From Bradyrhizobium lablabi (lineage in GTDB: Bacteria; Pseudomonadota; Alphaproteobacteria; Rhizobiales; Xanthobacteraceae): 64,000 nt of DNA. Every line of letters starts with the position of its first letter. The stretch's first letter is position 1. The notes under the pieces were generated by a model. The model was not told the origin of the DNA and made no database searches. It saw only the letters and a list, made by a program, of their open reading frames with translations. The stretch spans positions 6,048,501-6,112,500 of the forward strand of contig NZ_LT670844.1 in NCBI RefSeq assembly GCF_900141755.1, given 5' to 3'. The translations under genes and the position numbers were made by a program. Below are positions 9,182 through 17,958 of this stretch, piece by piece.

Positions 9182-10368
9182 GCGACAAGACCGTCGCGCT
9201 ACCCGAGGCGCATAAACATGCGGGCTTTCTCAAAGCCAATTTGCGTGAATACGGCATGCTGTTGTCGCTCTTCGCGATCATGCTGTTCTTCGAGTTCGTC
9301 ACCGACGGCACCTTGCTGCGCCCGCTCAACCTCACCAATCTGGTGCTGCAGAACAGCTATATCGTGATCATGGCGCTCGGCATGCTGCTGGTTATCGTCA
9401 CCGGGCATATCGATCTTTCGGTCGGCTCGGTCGCAGGTTTCATCGGCGCGATCGCCGCGGTGCTGATGGTGCGCTACGGCGTGCATTTCATTCCGGCCAC
9501 CATCGCCTGCCTCGCGCTCGGTGCGTTGATCGGCGCGGCCCAGGGCTATTGGGTCGCCTATTTCAAGATTCCGTCGTTCATCGTCACGCTGGCCGGAATG
9601 CTGGTGTTCAAAGGGCTGGCGCTTGCGGTATTGCAAGGGCAGTCGGTCGGCCCGTTCTCGTCGACCTTCCAGAAACTCTCCTCCGGTTTCATTCCGGAAC
9701 TGTTTCCGAGCGCCGGGGCGCTCTATCCCACCTCGCTCCTGATCGGCGCTGCGCTCGCGCTTGGGCTGGTCTATGTCAGCGTCAAGACCCGCGCCCGGCG
9801 CGCAAGCCACGGCGTCGAGGTCGAGCCGGCCGGCTTCTTTGCCCTCAAGAGCGCGATCCTGTTCGGCGTGGTGATCTATTTCACCTATCTGATCGCCTCG
9901 CATCGCGGCCTCCCCAACGTGCTGGTGATCATGATCGCGCTGATCGCGCTCTATGGCTTCGTCACCGCGCGCACCACCATTGGCCGGCAGATCTATGCGG
10001 TCGGCGGCAACGAGAAGGCGGCAAAACTCTCCGGCATCAAGACCGAGCGCCTGACCTTCCTCACCTTCATCAACATGGGCGTGCTGGCAGCGCTCGCCGG
10101 CCTCGTGTTCGCCGCACGGCTCAACACCGCGACACCGAAAGCCGGGGCCGGATTCGAACTCGACGTTATCGCCGCCTGCTTCATCGGCGGCGCCTCGGCT
10201 TATGGCGGCGTCGGACGGGTAGCCGGGGCCGTGATCGGCGCGCTGATCATGGGCGTGATGAATAACGGCATGTCGATCCTCGGCATCGGCATCGACTACC
10301 AGCAGGTGATCAAGGGGCTCGTGCTGCTCGGCGCGGTGTGTCTTGATGTCTACAACCAACGACGCTAA
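9178..10368 (+). CDS. gguB: Multiple-sugar ABC transporter permease GguB
   Basis: Inner-membrane permease of the ChvE-GguAB importer (396 aa; BPD_transp_2/RbsC family). Many hydrophobic segments are seen, with the family signature [20 protein letters not shown] near residues 75-95, [16 protein letters not shown], and the C-terminal block [18 protein letters not shown] followed by INYG-like [16 protein letters not shown]. Its length agrees with GguB/MmsB rather than the shorter RbsC. Last gene of the operon; it faces the FAH gene at 10453. Confidence 0.94.
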   Translation: MSDKTVALPEAHKHAGFLKANLREYGMLLSLFAIMLFFEFVTDGTLLRPLNLTNLVLQNSYIVIMALGMLLVIVTGHIDLSVGSVAGFIGAIAAVLMVRYGVHFIPATIACLALGALIGAAQGYWVAYFKIPSFIVTLAGMLVFKGLALAVLQGQSVGPFSSTFQKLSSGFIPELFPSAGALYPTSLLIGAALALGLVYVSVKTRARRASHGVEVEPAGFFALKSAILFGVVIYFTYLIASHRGLPNVLVIMIALIALYGFVTARTTIGRQIYAVGGNEKAAKLSGIKTERLTFLTFINMGVLAALAGLVFAARLNTATPKAGAGFELDVIAACFIGGASAYGGVGRVAGAVIGALIMGVMNNGMSILGIGIDYQQVIKGLVLLGAVCLDVYNQRR

Positions 10369-10380
10369 GGCGATCTCATT

Positions 10381-10414
10381 GGGGGAGAGCCGTAGCGCCG
10401 ATACGGCAATCCCC
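10381..10414 (+). terminator. Hairpin in the gguB / FAH-gene convergent gap
   Basis: GCCGTA and TACGGC (10389-10394 and 10402-10407) form a stem with a 7-nt loop, extended by GGGG and CCCC across small internal loops. It sits where two convergent genes end, but no U-run follows on the plus strand, so factor-independent termination is only weakly supported. Confidence 0.4.
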
Positions 10415-10452
10415 TGCAAAAAAGCCTTCGAGAAACCCGGCGCCAAAACCTC

Positions 10453-11625
10453 TCAGAGATATTTTCTGCCGGAGAGATTCTTCATCATCGCGCCGAGACC
10501 GAACTGCCAATGTGCGCACTCGTCGCTCGGGAGCATGCGATTGGTCAGTTTGCCAAGCTTCGGCGTGCCGATCGTAACGATATCGCCGCGCTTGTGAGTG
10601 AATCCTTCTCCTGCCACGTCCCGATCCTTGATCGGGGCAAACATGGTGCCGAGAAAAAGCACAAACCCATCGGGATACTGGTGCGTCGGTCCAATCGTTT
10701 GCGAGACGAGGTCTTCCGGATCCCGGCTGATCTTGCTGATGGAGGAATGACCTTCAAGAACAAAGCCATCCTCGCCGACGACTGTCATCGCCACATCCAT
10801 CCCGCGCACGTCATCGAGACCAAAGCTCCGGTCGAACAGACGCAGAAACGGCCCGATGGCGCAGGAAGCGTTGTTGTCTTTCGCCTTCGAAAGCAAAAGC
10901 GCGGATCGTCCTTCGAAATCGCGAAGGTTGACATCGTTTCCGAGCGTCGCGCCGACGATCCGGCCGCGGCTCGATACCACGAGCACGACTTCGGGTTCGG
11001 GGTTGTTCCAGCTTGATTTTGGATGAAGACCGGCATCCATCCCGGTCCCCACTGACGACAGAACCGGCGCCTTGGTGAAGACCTCCGCGTCCGGGCCAAT
11101 CCCGACTTCGAGATACTGGCTCCATGCCAGCTGCGAAATCAGCACGTCCTTCAGCCGCTTCGCCTCGGCGGACCCCGGCTTCAGCTTCGATAGATCGTCA
11201 CCGACAAGCCGCACCACTTCCGCCCGGATCGCGGCCGCCGATGCCGGATTGCCGCGGGCTCTTTCCTCGATAACTCTCTCAAGCATGGATATCGCGAAGG
11301 TGACTCCGGCGGCCTTGATCACCTGAAGGTCGATCGGCGCCAACAGCCAAGGCTTTCCGGAATCGCGGCGGTCCGGCGGCGTATTGGCGGCGATGCGATC
11401 GAGATCGCCGAGCAGGGTACCCTCGACGTTCCGCAGTGCACCGGCCGGATCGGTCTCGTCTGCAAGTATGCTCACCGTCGGAAAATGCGACGTCACATCG
11501 TAAAGGCCGCTGTCCCGGACCGCCACAACCGAGGGACCCGATGCGGAAGGGAGCCAAACGCGGCCAACTAGCGTGCCTGTGGTGCCGTCGTCTGGCAGTA
11601 CGGTTGCTGCGTTCAAGGATATCAT
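10453..11625 (-). CDS. Fumarylacetoacetate hydrolase-family protein (COG3970-like)
   Basis: 390-residue FAH-fold enzyme. The C-terminal two thirds hold the divalent-metal site: the acidic pair in NPEPEVVLVV, then TLGNDVNLRD, followed by KDNNASCAIGPF. Family members act on 2-keto-3-deoxy sugar acids or related diketo acids, by dehydration or C-C bond hydrolysis. Its place beside a sugar-acid operon suggests a step in pentose, rhamnose or uronate breakdown, possibly duplicating the DHDPS-type dehydratase at 3320; the exact reaction cannot be read from sequence. ATG 11625 follows GGGAGGAGCC. A longer in-frame reading to 11949 has no family similarity and is not included. Confidence 0.85.
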   Translation of the reverse strand: MISLNAATVLPDDGTTGTLVGRVWLPSASGPSVVAVRDSGLYDVTSHFPTVSILADETDPAGALRNVEGTLLGDLDRIAANTPPDRRDSGKPWLLAPIDLQVIKAAGVTFAISMLERVIEERARGNPASAAAIRAEVVRLVGDDLSKLKPGSAEAKRLKDVLISQLAWSQYLEVGIGPDAEVFTKAPVLSSVGTGMDAGLHPKSSWNNPEPEVVLVVSSRGRIVGATLGNDVNLRDFEGRSALLLSKAKDNNASCAIGPFLRLFDRSFGLDDVRGMDVAMTVVGEDGFVLEGHSSISKISRDPEDLVSQTIGPTHQYPDGFVLFLGTMFAPIKDRDVAGEGFTHKRGDIVTIGTPKLGKLTNRMLPSDECAHWQFGLGAMMKNLSGRKYL

Positions 11626-12099
11626 GGTGGCTCCTCCCGTCTTGTTATTATCGGTCTTCTGAACACTTGCAAATCGGGAGTCGAGGGAATCGTTTTCTGT
11701 GATCGGCGTGGGTCGACTGGAACAAGCCATGGTCGACTGGGATAGCGTTCGGCATGGGCTTAATTCCGCAATGACGACCAGGCCGAGCTTTTTCGCACTG
11801 CTCGAACAGGTCGGCGAGGCTTGCAATGGATCTTGGTGGAGTGCCAGTCGCCGACGCGCCACCTGGAAGCTCGTTGCCTGAATGACCCAATCCGCGCGGC
11901 TTACCGTTGGCGGCGCGATTACCATTGATGGTCGTAGCGAGAAGCGCAACGCTGGGTAGGGCCCTCCGGGGAGGTTGGCGTTCCAACCCTGCGGGGTATG
12001 CGCCGCATCGATTTACAAATAGCTCGTAAAGTATTGATCTTCTTGCGTCTCAAAGCTCCAAAGCTTACTTCTAAGCCTTTGATTTATTGTCAAAAATCA

Positions 12100-12148
12100 C
12101 TGACTCTTGATAATCGGGTCCGAGGTTCGGGCCCTGGTGCGCCCACCA
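12100..12148 (+). other. tRNA-Lys(CTT)-like 3' fragment, possible attachment-site scar
   Basis: The stretch resembles the 3' half of a tRNA: an anticodon-loop-like CTGACTCTTGATAATC, a T arm (CGAGG, TTCGGGC, CCTGG; four of five pairs), the acceptor strand TGCGCCCA and a terminal CCA. From memory, alphaproteobacterial tRNA-Lys(CTT) ends almost this way (GACTCTTAATC ... GCGCCCACCA). No 5' half, D arm or matching acceptor strand lies in the preceding 100 bases, so it is not a working tRNA gene. Such 3' ends are left where integrating elements recombine into tRNA genes. Confidence 0.45.
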
Positions 12149-12344
12149 GTCAAGTCAAGAATCTGGCAGTTTAGCCGACGCGAACACCAGCCGCGTCTTC
12201 ATTCCAATCGCAGGCAATCTGCCCGATTCGCTGCCACGTTTTGCCGTGGGGCTGGGCACCATGCTCGAAGACATCCAGACATTGCTTGTTGTTGCAATCG
12301 AGAAGCCCCGGCGCGTGGGCGTGGAGTATTGCGCGAAAATCAGC

Positions 12345-12354
12345 TTGCATAGAC
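12345..12354. promoter_or_regulatory. Candidate HutC operator upstream of the Liv/DUF917/urocanase-like operon
   Basis: TGCATAGACA differs by one base from TGTATAGACA (20424) and is the exact reverse complement of the site before hutH (TGTCTATGCA). It ends 49 nt before the first start codon of the operon, a spacing close to those at OCD (51) and hutF (56). Confidence 0.5.
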
Positions 12355-12403
12355 ACTGCGAGACGACAGACGAGACAATCGCCCCTTTCCAACGGAGAAA
12401 GCC

Positions 12404-13579
12404 ATGTTGAACAAGATCCACAAGCTGGCGTCGAATACGCAGCTAGGGTTCGCCGCTATGCTGATGTTCGGCATTGCCACGATGATGCCGGCGCACGCCG
12501 ACATCAAAATCGGGTTTCAGGCGCCGTTGACGGGTCCCTCGGCGACCGACGGCAAGTCCGCGCAAATCGCAGCGACGATGGCGGTTGAGGATATCAACGC
12601 CGCCGGCGGCGTACTCGGGCAGAAAATCGAACTCGTCACCTATGACGACCAGGCCAAGTCCGATCAGGCAATCTTCACCGCCAACAAGTTGATCGGCGAA
12701 GACGGCGTCAAGCTGGTGGTGAACGGTAGTTATTCAGCGTCGGGCCGTGCCGCAGCGCCTGTGTTCCAGAAGGCGGGTGTCGTCATGATCTCGGCCTACG
12801 GAGTGCATCCCGACATCACCCGCGCCGGCGATTACATGTTCCGCCTGGTCCATCTCGGACCGCCCCAGGGCGCGGCCACTGCGCTCTATATCGGCAAGAC
12901 GCTCGGAATCAAAAAAGTCTCCACCATCACCATGGACAATGATTACGGACAGGCGACGATGGACGGCTTCCTCGAAGCGTCCGGCAAATACGGCATCGAA
13001 GTTCTCAACAAATACAGCTATTCGCTGAAAGACCGCCAGTTCGGTTCGATCGTCGCCAGCGTCAAGCGCGACAACCCCGACGCGGTCTATGCCACCGGCT
13101 ATTTCTTTACCGCTGGCCCTTTGGTCGCACAGCTTCGCGCCGCCGGCATCACCGTGCCGATCATCGGTTCGCAGGCGTTTGATTCGGAGAAGTTTGTCGA
13201 GATTGCCGGACCGGCTGCCGAAGGCACCTACATCATGGACAGTTTTGATCGCGACCGGAAGGACGAAACCCTTCAAAAATTCTTTGCCGAATTCAAGAAC
13301 CGCGCCGGATATTCGCCGGAAGGCGTCGCCGCCGTCACCTATTCGGCGGTGAAGCTCTTGGTGGACGGCATCAAGCGCGCCAACAGCGCCGATCCGGAAA
13401 AGGTCAGGGATGCGCTTGCGGCCACCAAGGACTTTCCCATGCTCGAAGGCAATCTCAACGGCTTCAACAGCCTGCATGAGATCGAGATGCCGATCAGCGT
13501 GAACGTGATCAAGGACGGCAAATTCGCATCGGCCGGCGTGATCAACGATCTCGCCGCCTTCGCCCCGCCCGAGAAATAA
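12404..13579 (+). CDS. Periplasmic solute-binding protein, LivJ/LivK type
   Basis: Extracytoplasmic receptor (391 aa, Peripla_BP_6 family) for the importer encoded by the next four genes. It has an N-terminal basic segment, a hydrophobic core and a probable cleavage after MMPAHA (about residue 33). The mature chain opens DIKIGFQAPLTGPSATDG and contains VEDINAAGGVLGQKIELV and VVNGSYSASGRAAAPVFQ, the usual Liv-fold motifs. The family transports branched-chain amino acids but also amides, aromatic acids and other small carboxylates. Because the operon continues into DUF917 and urocanase-like genes and carries a HutC-like operator, I infer an imidazole-type or hydantoin-type ligand. Confidence 0.9.
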   Translation: MLNKIHKLASNTQLGFAAMLMFGIATMMPAHADIKIGFQAPLTGPSATDGKSAQIAATMAVEDINAAGGVLGQKIELVTYDDQAKSDQAIFTANKLIGEDGVKLVVNGSYSASGRAAAPVFQKAGVVMISAYGVHPDITRAGDYMFRLVHLGPPQGAATALYIGKTLGIKKVSTITMDNDYGQATMDGFLEASGKYGIEVLNKYSYSLKDRQFGSIVASVKRDNPDAVYATGYFFTAGPLVAQLRAAGITVPIIGSQAFDSEKFVEIAGPAAEGTYIMDSFDRDRKDETLQKFFAEFKNRAGYSPEGVAAVTYSAVKLLVDGIKRANSADPEKVRDALAATKDFPMLEGNLNGFNSLHEIEMPISVNVIKDGKFASAGVINDLAAFAPPEK

Positions 13580-13596
13580 CCGGGGATGTGAGCGTG

Positions 13597-13623
13597 AGCG
13601 GAAGGCCGGGCACGGCTTCCGCT
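13597..13623 (+). promoter_or_regulatory. Intergenic hairpin after the binding-protein gene
   Basis: AGCGGAAGGCC (13597-13607) and GGCTTCCGCT (13614-13623) pair with one bulged base and a short loop. It lies between the binding-protein gene and the permease gene, as at 7539-7574, with no U-run, so it more likely sets relative expression than ends transcription. Confidence 0.45.
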
Positions 13624-13650
13624 TCCTAACGCGAGGCAAAGGATTATCGG

Positions 13651-14520
13651 GTGTACTACATCGATCTGGCCGTAACCGGCATCAGCTTCGGCTGCATGTA
13701 TGCGATGATGTCGGTCGGCCTGACGCTGGTCTATGGTCTCCTGCGCATCCTGCATGTGGCGCATGCCGCGGTGTTCGCATTGGGCGCCTATGTCACAGTC
13801 CTCGTCGCCAACGCGACCGGCAGCATCGCGCTCGGCTTTCTTGCCTCCATCATTGTCACGCCACTGTTTGGAATGGCGATCTATCGCTCGCTGTACGAGC
13901 CGCTGCTGAAATACCGGCCCGACGTGCCGATGATCGCCTCGGTTGGGTTATTGGTTCTGATGCAGGACGCCTTCCGCATCCTGTTCGGCGAGCAGGGTGT
14001 TACATTTCGCAGGAACGCCTTCGCGTTCACGACCTTCAATTTCGCCGGCGTTACCGTGAGCGCGGTCCAGATCGCAATCGTGATCACGGCCGCGGTGGTG
14101 TTTCTGGGCCTGCACCTCTTCACCACCCGGACCCGGATCGGCATCGGCTGGCGCGCCACCGTATCCAGGCCGCAAATCGCAGCGAGTTTCGGCATTGATC
14201 CGATCAAGGTGCGCTATCTCAATTTTGCAATAGGCTCGGCCCTTGCCGCGGTGGCCGGTGGATTGGTCGCGCTGATGAACAATCTGGTCGATCCCGGGAT
14301 CGGTTTTGTCGTCAGTTACAAGGCGCTCGCCATCATCGTCCTCGGCGGGCTTGGCAGCGTGCGCGGCACGTTGATCGCAAGCCTTGTATTGGGACTGGTC
14401 GAAGCCTACGGCACGATTTTCATCGGGGCCTGGCTCGATCGCGACGCGATCGCCTTCCTGGCCCTCATTGTGCTGCTGATGCTACGCCCGCAAGGGTTCA
14501 CCGGAGCGCGCACGGCATGA
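13651..14520 (+). CDS. LivH-type ABC permease
   Basis: First inner-membrane permease of the importer (289 aa, BPD_transp_2). The start is GTG 13651, with AAAGGA upstream. Hydrophobic throughout; motifs MSVGLTLVYGLLRILHVAH near the N-terminus, the cytoplasmic loop GIGWRATVSRPQIAASFGID (the EAA-like region contacting the ATPases) and LGGLGSVRGTLIASLVLGLV near the C-terminus. The terminal TGA overlaps the next ATG (14517-14520). Confidence 0.93.
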   Translation: MYYIDLAVTGISFGCMYAMMSVGLTLVYGLLRILHVAHAAVFALGAYVTVLVANATGSIALGFLASIIVTPLFGMAIYRSLYEPLLKYRPDVPMIASVGLLVLMQDAFRILFGEQGVTFRRNAFAFTTFNFAGVTVSAVQIAIVITAAVVFLGLHLFTTRTRIGIGWRATVSRPQIAASFGIDPIKVRYLNFAIGSALAAVAGGLVALMNNLVDPGIGFVVSYKALAIIVLGGLGSVRGTLIASLVLGLVEAYGTIFIGAWLDRDAIAFLALIVLLMLRPQGFTGARTA

Positions 14521-15365
14521 GCGCGTATGAGATCAGCATCGTTTCGATCATCGGCATCAACGTCATTCTGGCCGTCAGCCTGAATATGATCAGCGGTTTC
14601 TGCGGGCAGATCAGTCTTGGCCACGGCGCTTTCTTCGGCGCCGGCGCCTATGCGGCGGCATCCGTAATGGTCGGCACCGGCAGCGTCCCGCTCGCCATCC
14701 TCGTGGCCCTGATCACGGGCAGCCTGCTCGGCGTCGTCGTCGGCTTTGCCTCATTGCGCGTGCGGGCGGATTTTCTCGCCGTCACCACCATCGGTGTCAA
14801 TTTCCTGTTCGTCGGTTTTGTCCGAAAGCAGGCGTGGCTCGGCGGCGAGATGGGAATCAGCGGCATCCCCGCGACAGGCCTCGGCGCCTACGGCAACATG
14901 ATCATGATTCTGCTGTTCGCCGGCGCAACGATCGCCCTGAGCTTCTATGTCAGCCGCTCCTGGATGGGTTTTGCGTTCCGGGCCGTTGGCGAGGATGAAG
15001 GAGCCGCCGCCACCCTCGGCATCAACGCCAGCGCCTACAAGCTGGCGGCGTTCGGCATCGGGACCGCGCTTGCCGGCCTTGCCGGTGGTCTCTACACATT
15101 CTTTACCCAGTTCATTACCGCCGATGCGTTCGACTTCATCTTCTCGGTGATGTTGATGGCGATGGTCGTGATCGGGGGCATCGGGTCCACCTGGGGCGTC
15201 GTGATCGCCGCCGTCGGGCTGACGCTGTTGCCCGAGGCCATTCGCTTCGTGAACGATTATCGCTTGCTGGTATTCGGCGGGCTACTCGTGCTCGTGATCC
15301 GTCTGGCGCCGGGTGGCCTCGCGGCCATGATGCAAAATCTCTTCCTGCGGAAGAGGCAATCATGA
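14517..15365 (+). CDS. LivM-type ABC permease
   Basis: Second inner-membrane permease of the importer (282 aa). Contains LNMISGFCGQISLGHGAFFG near residue 22 (the LivM hallmark), the coupling loop AFRAVGEDEGAAATLGIN and VVIGGIGSTWGVVIAAVGLT near the end. It overlaps both neighbours by ATGA, so the permease and ATPase genes are translationally coupled. Confidence 0.94.
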   Translation: MSAYEISIVSIIGINVILAVSLNMISGFCGQISLGHGAFFGAGAYAAASVMVGTGSVPLAILVALITGSLLGVVVGFASLRVRADFLAVTTIGVNFLFVGFVRKQAWLGGEMGISGIPATGLGAYGNMIMILLFAGATIALSFYVSRSWMGFAFRAVGEDEGAAATLGINASAYKLAAFGIGTALAGLAGGLYTFFTQFITADAFDFIFSVMLMAMVVIGGIGSTWGVVIAAVGLTLLPEAIRFVNDYRLLVFGGLLVLVIRLAPGGLAAMMQNLFLRKRQS

Positions 15366-16129
15366 GCGCGGCGCTGCAACTCGACGATGTGGCGATCCGC
15401 TTCGGTGGCGTGCAGGCCGTCGATGGGGTGTCGTTTGCCATTGAGCAGGGCGATTTCGTCGGGCTGATCGGGCCGAACGGCGCCGGCAAGACGACGCTGA
15501 TAAAAATTATCGCGGGCATCCTGCGTCCCGATCGGGGACGGGTCCGGCTTTCGGGCATCGATGTCACCGCGTACGCGACCGCGGCACGGGTGCGCCGTGG
15601 CCTCGCACTGACGCACCAGATCGTGCGGCCGTTTCGCGAGATGACGGTTCTGGATAATGTTGTGTTGGGCGCGGGTTATCGCCGCACCTCCAATCCATTC
15701 GGCGCCATGCTCTCCACCGACAGGCGCCACGAAATCGAGCGTGCCGCGCACATTCTCGCGCAGGTCGGATTGGCCGGGACGGAAAACAAGCCTGCCGGCT
15801 CGTTGCCGCTCGGTCAGATGAAACGGCTCGAAGTCGCGCGCGCGCTCGCTGTCGATCCACAAGTGATCCTGCTTGACGAGCCGTTGGCCGGACTGAACCA
15901 TGCCGAGGCGGCGAGGCAGGTCGAGACCATTGCCGAGGTTCAGGGACGGGGCATCACCGTGGTGCTGGTCGAGCACAATCTGGAAGAAGTGATGCGGATC
16001 TGCCGCCGCCTGATCGTGTTGAACAACGGCAAAGTCATTGGCGACGGCAAGCCGCGCGAGGTCATGGCCGATCCGGTCGTGCATGACGCCTATGTCGGAG
16101 GTGGGATGGTGGCGCATGCTGAAGGCTGA
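15362..16129 (+). CDS. LivG-type ABC ATPase
   Basis: ATP-binding subunit (255 aa) of the importer. Walker A GPNGAGKTTLIKII, Q-loop LTHQIVRPF, Walker B VILLDEPLAGLNHAEA and H-loop VLVEHNLEEVM. The signature reads LPLGQMKRLEVARAL, a little different from the common LSYGQQR form but still a C-loop. The 3' end overlaps the livF-like gene by 14 nt. Confidence 0.93.
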   Translation: MSAALQLDDVAIRFGGVQAVDGVSFAIEQGDFVGLIGPNGAGKTTLIKIIAGILRPDRGRVRLSGIDVTAYATAARVRRGLALTHQIVRPFREMTVLDNVVLGAGYRRTSNPFGAMLSTDRRHEIERAAHILAQVGLAGTENKPAGSLPLGQMKRLEVARALAVDPQVILLDEPLAGLNHAEAARQVETIAEVQGRGITVVLVEHNLEEVMRICRRLIVLNNGKVIGDGKPREVMADPVVHDAYVGGGMVAHAEG

Positions 16130-16829
16130 CAATTTGAGTTGCGGTTATGGTTCGGTGGAAGCCGTGCACAACGTCTCCTTCGACGTCCCGGCTGGTTCGG
16201 TGTTCGCATTGCTCGGCCCCAATGGAGCGGGCAAGACCTCGACCATCATGGCGATCATGGGGCATGTCGACATTCACGGCGGCAGCATTGTCCTTGATGG
16301 CGATGACATCACCCGCCGTCGCGCCATCGACCGCGTCGGTCTCGGGATTTCGCTGGTGCCCGAAGGGCGTCAGCTATTTTCCGATCTCACGGTGGATGAG
16401 AATCTGACCGCAGGCGGTTACGCGCGTCCGATCAGCCGCGACGCCGCCAAGCGCGACCGCGTATTCGGCTATTTTCCGCGGCTCTATGAGCGACGTACCC
16501 AGCTGGCGGGCTCGCTGTCCGGTGGCGAGCAGCAGATGCTGGCGATCGGCCGCGCGCTGATGGCCGAGCCGCGCCTGTTGCTGGTCGATGAACTGTCGCT
16601 TGGTCTGATGCCGAAGATGGTCGATCTTTGCCTGGACGCGCTGCTTCAGCTGAAGCGCGAAGGCCTGACCATCGTGCTGGTCGAGCAAAACACCGCGCGT
16701 GCGCTCGATGTGGCGGATCAGGTCTGCGTGCTGTCGTCAGGTGTGCAGGTATACCGGGGCACGGCGGCGGAGGCCAAAGCCGCCGGCTCGATGTTCGCAA
16801 CCTTCCTTGGCATGGACGAGCCGGTCTAG
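16116..16829 (+). CDS. LivF-type ABC ATPase
   Basis: Second ATP-binding subunit (237 aa). I start at ATG 16116 because GGAGGTGGGA precedes it by 8 nt and the protein then begins MLKADNLSCGYGSVEAVHNV as LivF proteins do; a longer frame from 16038 is only overlap with the gene before. Walker A GPNGAGKTSTIMAI, LVPEGRQLFSDLTVDENL (the LivF mark), signature LSGGEQQMLAIGRAL, Walker B LLLVDELSLGL and H-loop VLVEQNTARAL. The DUF917 gene follows after 42 nt on the same strand. Confidence 0.94.
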   Translation: MLKADNLSCGYGSVEAVHNVSFDVPAGSVFALLGPNGAGKTSTIMAIMGHVDIHGGSIVLDGDDITRRRAIDRVGLGISLVPEGRQLFSDLTVDENLTAGGYARPISRDAAKRDRVFGYFPRLYERRTQLAGSLSGGEQQMLAIGRALMAEPRLLLVDELSLGLMPKMVDLCLDALLQLKREGLTIVLVEQNTARALDVADQVCVLSSGVQVYRGTAAEAKAAGSMFATFLGMDEPV

Positions 16830-16871
16830 TCATTATTTGAATGTGCCGCGTGGCGGTCGAAAGGAAAAACA

Positions 16872-17939
16872 ATGGCGCGAATGCTGACGGCGGAAGATGT
16901 GGAAGCAGGGCTTGTCGGCGGATTGTTCCTGTCGGCGGGGGGCAGCGGCAAGAATGCGGTCGAAAAGAACCGTGGCCTGGGGCGCATGGCGCTGGACTAT
17001 GGTGGTGTCCGTCTGGTCGGGCTTGACGAGCTTGATCCCGACGCGACGATCATCACCGCGACCGCGGTGGGTGCACCGGGCTTCGCCAATTGGGCGATCA
17101 AGCCGCGAGACTCCATCAACGCGGCACAACGGCTCGTCGAAAAGCTCGACAAGCCGCCGGTCGGCGTTATCTGCGGCCATGTGCCGGGCTTCAATGCGTG
17201 GCTGGTCGCTGCCGCACTCGGGCTCGACTATGTCGACGCCGCATCGAACGGCCGCGGACATCCGACGGTGAAGATGGGCGGCATGGGGCTGGCGTCACGG
17301 CTCGATCTTTCGATTACCCAGATCGCGAGCAGCGGCAGCAAGGCCGAAAATTCGGAGTTCGCGATCTCAGCGGAAGGCGACATTGTCCGCACCTCGAACG
17401 TGATGCGGCAGGCGGCGGTGATCAATGGCGGGCTGATCTATGCCGCGCGCGGTCCGCTGACGGCAGGCTTTATCAGGGAGAACGGCGCCGCGGGCGCGAT
17501 CACCTTCCAGCTCGATCTCGGCCGCGCCATGCTCGCGGCCAGCGGTGCCGATCACATCCGTGCGACAGTCGAATTCCTTGGCGGCGAGTTGCTGGTCGAC
17601 GGCGAGGTCACGCAGAACACCGTGGCCTATGGCGGCGGCTTCGATCTCGGCCAGATGACCGTTCGGGGCAAAAACGGCGAGGCCGTGCTCGGCGTCTACA
17701 ACGAGTTCATGACCGCGGATTTCGCAGGCAAGCGCGTGGCGACCTTCCCGGATATGATCGGAACGCTCGATCCGCAAACAGGAGAGGTGGTCTCGATTTC
17801 GGAGTCCAAGCCCGGCAGCCGCGTCGCCGTCATCATCGCCCATCGCTCGAAATTCCCGGTCGGCAAGGGCGCGCTCGATCCGGCGGTCTTTCCCGAGGTG
17901 GAAAAGGCCATGGGTGTCGATATGCAGTCGTATCTCTGA
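16872..17939 (+). CDS. DUF917 / S-methyl-thiohydantoin desulfurase-family protein
   Basis: 355-residue protein of the DUF917 family (COG3535, PF06032). N-terminal domain: LTAEDVEAGLVGGLFLSAGG followed by SGKNAVEK, the glycine-rich family mark; middle GHVPGFNAWLVAAALGLDYV and AASNGRGHPTVKMGGMG; C-terminal domain from about residue 235. From memory the family was renamed after an S-methyl-thiohydantoin desulfurase, which removes sulfur from a 2-thio-substituted hydantoin in bacterial ergothioneine-type catabolism. Here it lies in one operon with a urocanase paralogue (the enzyme one step earlier in that route), which supports the reading. Other DUF917 proteins sit beside hydantoinase/oxoprolinase genes and remain uncharacterised, so the exact substrate is open. 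GAAAGGAAAAAC precedes the ATG. Confidence 0.8.
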   Translation: MARMLTAEDVEAGLVGGLFLSAGGSGKNAVEKNRGLGRMALDYGGVRLVGLDELDPDATIITATAVGAPGFANWAIKPRDSINAAQRLVEKLDKPPVGVICGHVPGFNAWLVAAALGLDYVDAASNGRGHPTVKMGGMGLASRLDLSITQIASSGSKAENSEFAISAEGDIVRTSNVMRQAAVINGGLIYAARGPLTAGFIRENGAAGAITFQLDLGRAMLAASGADHIRATVEFLGGELLVDGEVTQNTVAYGGGFDLGQMTVRGKNGEAVLGVYNEFMTADFAGKRVATFPDMIGTLDPQTGEVVSISESKPGSRVAVIIAHRSKFPVGKGALDPAVFPEVEKAMGVDMQSYL

Positions 17940-17958
17940 CAAAAGGCAGGAAACAATC

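Larger units (their letters stand above)
11626..12403. other. Gene-poor gap between the FAH gene and the Liv-type operon
   Basis: 778 bases with no recognisable protein gene. Short open frames occur on both strands but show no motif, good start site or family match. Recognisable pieces are the tRNA-Lys-like 3' fragment (12100-12148) and the HutC-like operator (12345-12354). Composition drops to AT-rich at about 12010-12110, unlike the flanking genes. Confidence 0.6.

Noticed and set aside
9199..10446. Minus-strand frame of 415 codons
   Set aside because: Antisense to gguB, with shadow composition (Asp/His/Arg-rich) and no motifs.
12155..12421. Minus-strand and plus-strand frames of 73-88 codons before the Liv operon
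   Set aside because: No ribosome binding site, family similarity or conserved motif; they overlap the likely promoter and operator.
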